Below are positions 1 to 5,499 of a DNA stretch of 9,906 bases, piece after piece. The DNA is taken from contig JAGVKR010000548.1 of the NCBI GenBank assembly GCA_020050375.1, positions 1-9,906 of the forward strand. The letters are read 5' to 3'. A program made the position numbers and the translations under genes. Within the stretch, counting starts at the first letter, position 1; the number at the start of each line of letters is the position of its first letter. The notes beneath the pieces were generated by a model. It was not told where the DNA came from and ran no database searches. It worked only from the letters and a program-made list of their open reading frames with translations. The stretch is from Planctomycetales bacterium (lineage in GTDB: Bacteria; Planctomycetota; Planctomycetia; Planctomycetales; Planctomycetaceae).

Positions 1-9
1 CAATGTGGG

Positions 10-2346
10 CTAATGCGGCCCCGTCGCCTGCTCAACTGCGAATGACGGATTCCCGGTGTGCTCGGGAAGCGTCCGCACGAAGTCCGCAAAGGCAAGTCGC
101 GGTTTGACGCTGCGGACGAATCGAGCCCCGATGCCGGGCTTTCGTTTCGATCGCCACACGGACGTGCGGGCTCGCGGATCACGAGTTTCTTCCGTCACGC
201 CGGCATCTCCCTCAACCACCCGCTCGTTCCCGCCGCCAACGATCCGGTACTCGCCGGGCGCGTCCGATTCGGGTTTTGCCCCGTCATTATCGTCCGGATT
301 CCTGGAGGCCCAATTGATCGTCCACTCGGCAACGTTCGAACAAAGTCCGAAGATGGGGACGCGCGGGTCGAGGTCGACTCGATCCAATGGGAAACTGTCC
401 ACCGGTCCGAACGAGACGGGCGACGCAACTTCCCCGGTCCCACCCGTCCACGGATAGCGCCGGGTTCCGCCGGAAGTGGCCGCAAATTCGTACTCCGCCG
501 CATCGGGGAGTCGCTTGCCCAGGTGTTCGGCGACAACCATGGCGCTGTCGAACTTCAACGGAATCGCATGCCGGTCTGTAAGACTTTGTGCCCTAAGATA
601 TTGCGGGAGCTGTCCGTCGCTATTCAAACGGAATTCGCCGCATGTCAGCTCAAAAGGATCCATATAAAAAGGAGGGACCTTCCAATAGCGGGACGAAGCG
701 AGCAATTGATCATGCCGTCCCAAAGCAAATTTCGAATCCCCTGAGATTCGGGCCATTCCATTCGTCACTGTCGCGTCCGGAATCGAAATTATTGGCAGAA
801 CGATCGGCTGGCCCGGTAGCGACGTCGAAAAGCGGTGCACAAGACCTTCAGCAATCACCTCCGTCACGTCCGGCACATGCCGGTAGACTTCGTGGAAACG
901 CCGCTCGTCGAGAACCGCCTCGACCAGATAATCGCCGGGAGCGAGCTCCAGTGAAACGGGACTTCGGCCCGCGTGAATGATCCGAGTGGCGTCCGGCTCC
1001 CCCGTCAGTTTATCCAGCGGAATGAACCAGATCTCGGCGCCAACGGGTTCGGTCTGCAGCGCGACTGGTCGGAAATTCTCTTCGCGGCGACCCGAAACGC
1101 CGCTCCAGAGTGCGTAGCCCCCCACGGGAAGCATCGCCGAAAGGGCCACTCCCGCAAAGCGCCGTCGGGTCCACTGGCGACCGCCGTGAGCGGCTTGTGG
1201 CGGCCGCGCCTGCACCGGTTCGCTTCTTAGAAACCGGTTCAGATCGGCGGCGAATTCCTGCACGCTCGGATAGCGCTGGTCCCGCTCTTTGGCGATCGCC
1301 TTCAGGCAGATCGTTTCCAGGCTGGCCGGAATCTCCGGACGAACCTGGCGCGGCGGCTTCGGCTCCGCCGACAGCACCAGTCGCAGGATCGTTTGTTGAT
1401 CGCCGTCGAAGGCCCGGCTGCCGGTGAGCAATTCGTAGAGAATGATCCCCAGGCTGTAAAGGTCGCTGCGCGGATCGACGTTTTTGGAATCCCCCGCCGC
1501 CTGCTCAGGGCTCATGTAAGCCGGAGTCCCCAGAACATGCTGCCCCGAATGGATGGAAATGTCGGCCGAGAGCCGCTTGGCCAGGCCAAAATCGGTGATG
1601 TGCGGCTCGCCCGCACGATCGAGAAGAATGTTCGCCGGCTTCATATCGCGATGCACAACCCCCTGAGCATGCGCGTGCGCGAGGGCCTCGGCCAACTTGA
1701 CGCTCAGTCGGGCCGCGTCCTCGAACGTCGGCTGATTCTGCTTGAGCCACTCCTTCAGATTCACTCCGTCGATGTATTCGCTGATAATGTACGCCGTTCG
1801 TTCGTCGCGCTCGACGCCATAGATGGCGACGATATTGGGATGCCTCAACTGCGCCGCGGCCTGCGCCTCGCGAAGGAAGGCGGCCGCCTTGGCAGCGTTC
1901 AGGCCGGCGCCGCGCGGCAGCTTGAGGGCGACGATTCGATCGAGCTTGCGGTCGCGTGCCTTCCAGACACAGCCGAAGGCTCCTTCCCCGAGCATTTCGA
2001 GCAGATCGAACGTCCCGATCGACTCGCGCTCCTCGGACCCGCTTGTCGCCGGCGCCGCGAAGGCCTGCGCCAGCCCCCCAGCGCTTAAATCGGGCGCATC
2101 CTGCGGAAAGCGGCGCAGATATTCCTGAAGCTCGGGCGTTTCCCCGTGTTTCAAGCGGTAATACGCGTCGACGCGCACCAGCTCCAGAAGCAGTGTCGCG
2201 CGCCCCTTCGCGATCGTTTCCCCGAGATAGTCTTCGATCTTCGGCCGCTTCCCGGAGCGCCACTCGGTCTCGAACGCATCACAGAGACTGTCGATCTGGT
2301 TTTCGGTCCGAAGTTCGACCGGCTCGGCCAGCGGCAACGGCGTCAT
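10..2346 (-). CDS. Membrane Ser/Thr protein kinase with C-terminal FGE-like (sulfatase-modifying factor) domain
   Basis: This 778-residue protein is a Hanks-type kinase fused to a probable extracytoplasmic sensor. Residues 15-90 match the N-terminal module common in planctomycete kinases (pattern FETEWRSGKRPKIEDYL). The kinase domain spans about 110-375: glycine loop GEGAFG (120-125), ATP-binding Lys142, Glu160, catalytic HRDMKPAN (232-239), DFG (252-254), GTPAYMSPE (273-281) and SDLYSLG. All catalytic residues are present, so it should be active. One membrane segment lies at about 396-414 after an Arg-rich stretch. Residues 428-490 resemble a PEGA-type beta domain (LQTEPVGAEIWF). Residues 525-747 form an FGE/SUMF1-like fold (PFYMDPFELTCGEF, GKRLPDAAEYEFAA, NVAEW, GIGARFV). 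No Cys sits where the catalytic pair of true FGE lies, so ligand binding is likelier than formylglycine formation. The gene overlaps the upstream sigma gene by 4 bases, implying co-translation and a shared pathway (inference). Confidence 0.93.
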   Translation of the reverse strand: MTPLPLAEPVELRTENQIDSLCDAFETEWRSGKRPKIEDYLGETIAKGRATLLLELVRVDAYYRLKHGETPELQEYLRRFPQDAPDLSAGGLAQAFAAPATSGSEERESIGTFDLLEMLGEGAFGCVWKARDRKLDRIVALKLPRGAGLNAAKAAAFLREAQAAAQLRHPNIVAIYGVERDERTAYIISEYIDGVNLKEWLKQNQPTFEDAARLSVKLAEALAHAHAQGVVHRDMKPANILLDRAGEPHITDFGLAKRLSADISIHSGQHVLGTPAYMSPEQAAGDSKNVDPRSDLYSLGIILYELLTGSRAFDGDQQTILRLVLSAEPKPPRQVRPEIPASLETICLKAIAKERDQRYPSVQEFAADLNRFLRSEPVQARPPQAAHGGRQWTRRRFAGVALSAMLPVGGYALWSGVSGRREENFRPVALQTEPVGAEIWFIPLDKLTGEPDATRIIHAGRSPVSLELAPGDYLVEAVLDERRFHEVYRHVPDVTEVIAEGLVHRFSTSLPGQPIVLPIISIPDATVTNGMARISGDSKFALGRHDQLLASSRYWKVPPFYMDPFELTCGEFRLNSDGQLPQYLRAQSLTDRHAIPLKFDSAMVVAEHLGKRLPDAAEYEFAATSGGTRRYPWTGGTGEVASPVSFGPVDSFPLDRVDLDPRVPIFGLCSNVAEWTINWASRNPDDNDGAKPESDAPGEYRIVGGGNERVVEGDAGVTEETRDPRARTSVWRSKRKPGIGARFVRSVKPRLAFADFVRTLPEHTGNPSFAVEQATGPH

Positions 2347-2948
2347 TGTCCCACCTCGTTCGCCCAGGTGTTGCGGATGAGCATCAACTTTCGCGTGACC
2401 GATCGCGGCGCGATCTGGAGCCGCGTGGCAATTTCATCGATCGAATAACCCTCGATTCGCCAGGCCGCAATATTACGCAATTGATCGTCCCGCAGCAGCC
2501 CCAGCAACCGATTGTGCTCATCTTCGAGCATCGCGACAAACTCGGGAGTCGGCTCAGAGCTGACGAGCTCCTTGAAGCGGCGCAACGCCTTCGATTCGCC
2601 CGAAGCCTTGATGTCGCTGAACGAACGAACATTCCCTCCCCCGCGTTTTAGGGACGTCGCGCCGCGCAGATGCTTGAAGATCTTATGTCGCGTTGTCGCC
2701 AGGAGATACCACCACAGATCGTCGCGATTGGCCAGCTCGTTCAGGCGTCCGAGGTCGGCGCCGTTCCACAAGGCGGTGAAGACGCTCTGGGCAATGTCTT
2801 CTTCGTCGGCGACGCGGCGCACTGCAACCGGCAGCTTGTGCCGGGCCGTTTCCAGCAACTGACGGGCGTAGCGCTCCCAAAGCAACCGAGCGGCATCCGC
2901 CTCGCCGGCTTTGAGTCGCCCCAGGCATTCCGTAATCGAGCCGCTCAC
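2343..2948 (-). CDS. ECF-type RNA polymerase sigma factor (planctomycete Sigma70_ECF type)
   Basis: This alternative sigma factor would redirect RNA polymerase to a dedicated promoter set. I chose the GTG at 2948, giving 201 residues. From there the protein begins SGSITECLGRLKAGEADAARLLWERY, the usual start of planctomycete ECF factors. The open frame continues to an ATG at 3095, but the extra 49 residues look non-coding. No strong Shine-Dalgarno is visible before either start. Sigma region 2 spans about 15-95 (LLWERYARQLL, ADEEDIAQSVFTALW, WWYLLATTRHKIFKHLR). Sigma region 4 spans about 134-196 and contains a helix-turn-helix, YSIDEIATRLQIAPRSVTRKL. No anti-sigma gene is adjacent. The overlapping kinase downstream is the likely regulator, as described for planctomycete ECF groups linked to Ser/Thr kinases. 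The pairing is seen; the regulation is inferred. Confidence 0.92.
   Translation of the reverse strand: MSGSITECLGRLKAGEADAARLLWERYARQLLETARHKLPVAVRRVADEEDIAQSVFTALWNGADLGRLNELANRDDLWWYLLATTRHKIFKHLRGATSLKRGGGNVRSFSDIKASGESKALRRFKELVSSEPTPEFVAMLEDEHNRLLGLLRDDQLRNIAAWRIEGYSIDEIATRLQIAPRSVTRKLMLIRNTWANEVGQ
2350..2357 (-). promoter_or_regulatory. Shine-Dalgarno of the kinase gene, inside the end of the sigma gene
   Basis: Read on the minus strand, GAGGTGGG lies 3 bases before the kinase ATG and within the last codons of the sigma gene. Together with the ATGA stop/start overlap at 2343-2346, it supports translational coupling of the two proteins and fixes the kinase start. Confidence 0.7.
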
Positions 2949-3336
2949 TGACCGTGCTTCTGCAAGGGCTTGACGATTCTTCCCGCATCTCTCACGAGGA
3001 TTTGATGTTACTCGGCAAGCGGCACCATATCCAGAGGATTTGATGGAGCGGCTGGGCGGCACAGGAGCCGCTAGGGTGTGACACGGACGATCCATGTCTG
3101 ATCCACGAGGCGTGAAGCGTTTTCGAGCTCAACCGACGCTGGCACAGACACTTGTGGCATGGGGCGCACCCGACACCCTCGCTGTCTATGGACCGATTTG
3201 GAAAAAATTTCCGGATTGTTGCCCATTTCGTGTCCGCTGAACGGCGCCGTTTGCGCTTATTTATATAGGGGGCGCGAAGTGATGCCGAAACCGGCTGTGC
3301 TCTCGACCCGCCTCTGCGGTGGTCCAACGGAACTTA

Positions 3337-3357
3337 TTGTCGGCAAAATGCCGACAA
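3337..3357. repeat. Perfect 9-bp inverted repeat (operator- or hairpin-like)
   Basis: TTGTCGGCA, three A residues, then TGCCGACAA form a perfect dyad. No T-run follows on either strand, so an intrinsic terminator is unlikely. Symmetry and size would suit a binding site for a dimeric regulator or a small RNA hairpin. The 7-mer TTGTCGG recurs at 3429-3435, just at the foot of the next hairpin. Confidence 0.6.
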
Positions 3358-3433
3358 AACTGTCTGCCTGTGCGGGCCGATTTGCACCTACGACTTGATG
3401 TTTTTTGCATGAGTACGAGGTGCCCGCCTTGTC

Positions 3434-3466
3434 GGTGCCTTGGGACCTGAACGGTCCCAAGGCACC
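3434..3466 (+). terminator. Perfect 14-bp stem-loop, terminator-like
   Basis: GGTGCCTTGGGACC (3434-3447), loop TGAAC, and GGTCCCAAGGCACC (3453-3466) pair perfectly. The following TCTGTCTTTC is only moderately T-rich on the plus strand, and no T-run exists on the other side. The dyad is certain; its role is not. It could terminate a short plus-strand transcript arising near 3260, or be part of the structured leader of the 82-residue protein gene. Confidence 0.5.
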
Positions 3467-3480
3467 TCTGTCTTTCCCGA

Positions 3481-3513
3481 CGCCCTGTCCGGAATAGCAG
3501 CGATGGCAGGGCG
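3481..3513. repeat. Inverted repeat with 7-bp arms and 19-base loop
   Basis: CGCCCTG at 3481-3487 pairs with CAGGGCG at 3507-3513. It lies 14 bases past the 14-bp stem-loop, making a tandem pair of hairpins. It is weaker than its neighbour and could be chance in GC-rich DNA. Confidence 0.35.
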
Positions 3514-3652
3514 ATAGACGGCAGCGCCTTTCTAACGGAGGTGCCGCAATGATCGTCCCAAGTCTTGCGACGGAGAGAATCAAGAGGCTTCCGCGCGAGG
3601 GGCGCGCCCCCCTTTCGTCATGCGATTCAGGTTTTCGACCGCAGTTCCGTGT

Positions 3653-3659
3653 AAAGGAG
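3653..3659 (+). promoter_or_regulatory. Shine-Dalgarno for the 82-residue protein
   Basis: AAAGGAG lies 8 bases before the ATG at 3668. It selects this start over the in-frame ATG at 3620, which would add 16 residues and has no comparable site. Confidence 0.7.
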
Positions 3660-3667
3660 CGATACTC

Positions 3668-3916
3668 ATGGTGCTCGATGACTACGACCTGCGCAAGTTC
3701 GGCTACGAGGAGGGAGCCAGGCACGTCCAAGTCCCTTCCGGACACCCGGCTTTTATGGAGTTGGATCAGGGGCGTGCCAAGCCAGTCGCAGCCGTGCGGG
3801 AACAGGGTTCCTGGGTTTATCTGTTCACGATTCAGGACTGGAAGCGTGTCGCCGCCAAACAACGCACCCAGGTTCCACGCGACCGTTCGGTCGAGTCCAA
3901 AGGCCGGTCCAAGTGA
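3668..3916 (+). CDS. Small hypothetical protein, 82 residues
   Basis: I do not recognise this protein. The start is well supported by AAAGGAG at 8 bases spacing, and codon third positions are strongly G/C-biased in this frame, unlike the overlapping frames. The first 65 residues look folded, with mixed acidic and aromatic content (MVLDDYDLRKFGYEEGARHV, then HPAFMELDQG, then SWVYLFTIQDWKRV). The last 17 residues are basic and polar (KQRTQVPRDRSVESKGRSK) and probably disordered. It has no signal peptide, membrane segment or cysteine, so it is expected to be cytoplasmic. It sits alone behind a hairpin-rich leader; the next frame downstream is a gene remnant about 75 bases away. No function can be assigned. 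Confidence 0.7.
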   Translation: MVLDDYDLRKFGYEEGARHVQVPSGHPAFMELDQGRAKPVAAVREQGSWVYLFTIQDWKRVAAKQRTQVPRDRSVESKGRSK

Positions 3917-3990
3917 AACGAAGGCGTGCCTTTACGCTCCACGCCGACGGCTCAAGCGCCGCGCATTGCAAAGCCTTTCGACCGCGATAG

Positions 3991-4245
3991 AATCGCGTTG
4001 ATACCTATACGCTCGACCGCCTGTTTGCCAGCGTGGTCGCCGACTACCGACGGACCGGCCACGGATGTTACATATGGCCGGCCCATTTCGCCGGGACCAC
4101 CCGGGAAGATTGCCAGATCGAAAAACCGGCAAATCTCGATTGGATCGGCCGGCCGCATGGCTTCCATGTCTCGTGCCTGCCGGTCAAGATCAAGCAGGCC
4201 AGTGCCGGCTGGCGCCGTGCCGTCGCGCTGGCGTCCGAGGATTGA
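3991..4245 (+). pseudogene. C-terminal remnant of a cyclase-family (kynurenine-formamidase-like) gene
   Basis: From a stop at 3988, this frame runs about 84 codons to a TGA at 4243-4245, with no ATG. A GTG at 4033 is possible but lacks a Shine-Dalgarno. The product carries GCYIWPAHFAG, then CQIEKPANLD, then HGFHVSCLPVKIKQASAGW and RAVAL. I recognise this as the C-terminal signature of one branch of the cyclase family (PF04199), where an IEKLxNLD segment and a final beta strand ending in GWxRAVAI close the protein. The family is normally about 220-300 residues, and its metal-binding HxGTHxD motif lies in the N-terminal half. That half is absent here and not visible upstream in other frames. 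It is therefore most likely a 5'-truncated remnant. The alternative is a short expressed protein of unknown role. It ends 22 bases before the aldolase gene, suggesting the two once formed an operon. Confidence 0.55.
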
Positions 4246-4267
4246 CGCCTTGCGAGGGACTGAACCA

Positions 4268-5173
4268 ATGCCACTGCCGCGGGGGATTATCTCGGTTCTC
4301 CAGACGCCTTTCGACAAAACCGGCGCCGTGGATCATGAGAGCCTGCTGCGACTGGTCGAGGATACAATCTCGGCGGGAGTCGCCGGGTTTCTTGTCCCGG
4401 CGGTCGCCAGTGAAGTGGCCTATCTCAGTGAGTCGGAGCGCGGGGAGATCCTGAAAGCAGTCGTGACCGCCGCGCAGGGTCGCGTGCCGGTGATCGCCGG
4501 GGCCTCAGCGGCCGATCCGGAAGTTTGCCGTCGGCTCTGCCGGCAGGCGGACGAGGCAGGCGCGGCGGCCTGTCTGATCGCCGTGCCGGCCGTCTGTTAC
4601 GCGGCACCGGCGTCGATTGTGCCGTTCTTTCAGAACGCGGCCGCCGACGTTCCGTTGCCGCTTGTCATACAGGATTTGGAATTCAACGGACCGGGATTGA
4701 AAATCGAATCGATGCGGGCGCTTGCCGACACGCTGCCCGGCCTGGCCGGCTGGAAGATCGAGACAGTCCCTTCCGGACCAAAATACACCGCAACCCGCGA
4801 GGCCTTCGGCGCCGAGTGCCATATTTCGGGGGGCTGGGCCGTGATGCAGTTGATCGAGGCCCTTGATCGGGGCGTCGACGCGATGATTCCGGAAAGTTCG
4901 ATCGTCCGCATCTACCACGCGATTTACGAAGCCTATGTCGGCGGCCGGCGGAGTGACGCGGTGCAACTTTTCCGCCGAATGCTGCCGGTAATCGCGTTCA
5001 CGAATCAGGAGATCCTGACGTCGATCGCCTTCTTCAAGCGCTTGCTCCATCGCAAGGGAATCTTCCTCACGGAAGTCATGCGCTGGCCCGGCTTCCAATG
5101 GGATCCCTTCAATGCGCGGATCGCCGACGAGCTGATCGAGCTGATTCTGTCGATTGAGGGGTTGCATGAGTGA
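4268..5173 (+). CDS. DHDPS/NAL-superfamily aldolase, substrate unknown
   Basis: This 301-residue protein is a class I (Schiff-base) lyase of the dihydrodipicolinate synthase/N-acetylneuraminate lyase superfamily, and has the normal family length. The ATG at 4268 starts MPLPRGIISVLQTPFD, the usual first beta strand. A purine-rich GCGAGGGA about 9 bases upstream is a fair ribosome site. The open frame extends to 3926, but that part overlaps the cyclase remnant in another frame. Schiff-base Lys163 lies in LAGWKIETVPSGPKY. The usual G-x-T-G-E loop is PAVASEVAYLS (44-54). Tyr111 matches the family's first tyrosine. The second catalytic tyrosine (Y133 in E. coli DapA, in LYNVP) aligns with Gln135 in LVIQDLEF. 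Housekeeping lysine synthesis is therefore unlikely. It belongs to a divergent branch that also has ISGGWAVMQLIEALDRG. It is probably a cytoplasmic catabolic or biosynthetic aldolase acting on a keto acid (inference). Confidence 0.85.
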   Translation: MPLPRGIISVLQTPFDKTGAVDHESLLRLVEDTISAGVAGFLVPAVASEVAYLSESERGEILKAVVTAAQGRVPVIAGASAADPEVCRRLCRQADEAGAAACLIAVPAVCYAAPASIVPFFQNAAADVPLPLVIQDLEFNGPGLKIESMRALADTLPGLAGWKIETVPSGPKYTATREAFGAECHISGGWAVMQLIEALDRGVDAMIPESSIVRIYHAIYEAYVGGRRSDAVQLFRRMLPVIAFTNQEILTSIAFFKRLLHRKGIFLTEVMRWPGFQWDPFNARIADELIELILSIEGLHE

Positions 5174-5499
5174 TTTGAGACCGTGAAGCCCGGGACTTGA
5201 GGAGCAGGCGGAGACGCACTGCACGGAATGGGTTCCGCAATTTCGCCGGTTCCCTCCAACGCAACGTATTGTTGCCGCGTTTCCAGATTCATTTCCAGCA
5301 TCGAAGATCAGTCTACGATTTTCACAAATCGCACTCGGCTGCGCCTCGCGGCTAAACAATTTCTCTCCCCGATCCCTGACTCCTGTTTCCTGATCCCTTT
5401 CCCTTTGAGCGATTGGCGTTGCAGCAGAATCGCAGTCTGAATACCATCCACCCCTCGCAGGCATGATCGATTTTGCTCCAGCGTCAAAAGGAACCTGGA
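5174..5499. other. Intergenic region before the hopene cyclase gene
   Basis: No gene is supported in these 326 bases. The open frames crossing it are short, lack codon bias and match nothing I know. It contains a heptanucleotide array at 5371-5405. A moderately A/T-rich stretch at about 5265-5335 could hold the promoter of the cyclase gene, but I see no convincing -35/-10 pair. No terminator hairpin was noticed after the aldolase stop codon. Confidence 0.55.
5371..5405. repeat. Heptanucleotide tandem array, CCT-type
   Basis: There are four consecutive 7-base units with consensus GATCCCT (GATCCCT, GACTCCT, GTTTCCT, GATCCCT at 5371-5398), followed by a degenerate fifth, TTCCCTT. It lies in the gap upstream of the hopene cyclase gene, about 95 bases before its start. 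The pattern resembles the short heptameric repeats (STRR) known from cyanobacteria. It is not CRISPR, because there are no spacers. Confidence 0.6.

Larger units (their letters stand above)
2949..3667. other. Hairpin-rich intergenic region with no convincing gene
   Basis: This 719-base gap separates the minus-strand signalling operon from the plus-strand genes and should hold promoters for both. It contains an A/T-rich island at 3257-3267 (TTATTTATATA) that stands out in GC-rich DNA and could be a -10 region on either strand, though I see no good -35. It also contains three inverted repeats (3337-3357, 3434-3466, 3481-3513), a palindrome GGGGCGCGCCCC at 3599-3610, and two open frames I do not trust: a 38-codon one at 3282-3398, and one starting at 3549 behind a consensus Shine-Dalgarno. 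The open frames here lack clear codon bias and I recognise none of their products. Confidence 0.6.

Noticed and set aside
58..744. Long plus-strand open frame of 228 codons opposite the kinase
   Set aside because: It is antisense to the well-supported FGE-like domain and matches no family; such frames are common opposite GC-rich genes.
1393..2088. Plus-strand open frame of 231 codons
   Set aside because: It mirrors the kinase catalytic domain on the other strand and has no recognisable domain.
3262..3267. TATATA as a defined -10 promoter element
   Set aside because: No convincing -35 lies 16-18 bases away on either strand, so it is reported only as an A/T-rich island.
3599..3610. Palindrome GGGGCGCGCCCC
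   Set aside because: It has no loop and no T-run, and in DNA this GC-rich a 12-base palindrome can be chance; noted only as part of the region.
3257..3862. Minus-strand open frame of 201 codons over the hairpin region and the small gene
   Set aside because: It crosses the strong hairpins, has no ribosome site, is antisense to the better supported 82-residue gene, and shows no known motif.
3926..4267. N-terminal extension of the aldolase frame by 114 codons
   Set aside because: The extension is low in structure and overlaps the cyclase remnant in a different frame; the aldolase fold begins at the ATG at 4268.
5371..5405. Heptamer array considered as a CRISPR
   Set aside because: Units are 7 bases with no spacers and there are no cas genes nearby.
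4505..5464. Minus-strand open frame of 319 codons
   Set aside because: It is antisense to the aldolase and runs into the intergenic gap; no domain is recognisable.
5473..5499. TTG start adding nine residues to the cyclase
   Set aside because: The ATG at 5500 has a good ribosome site at 7 bases spacing, which lies inside the proposed extension.
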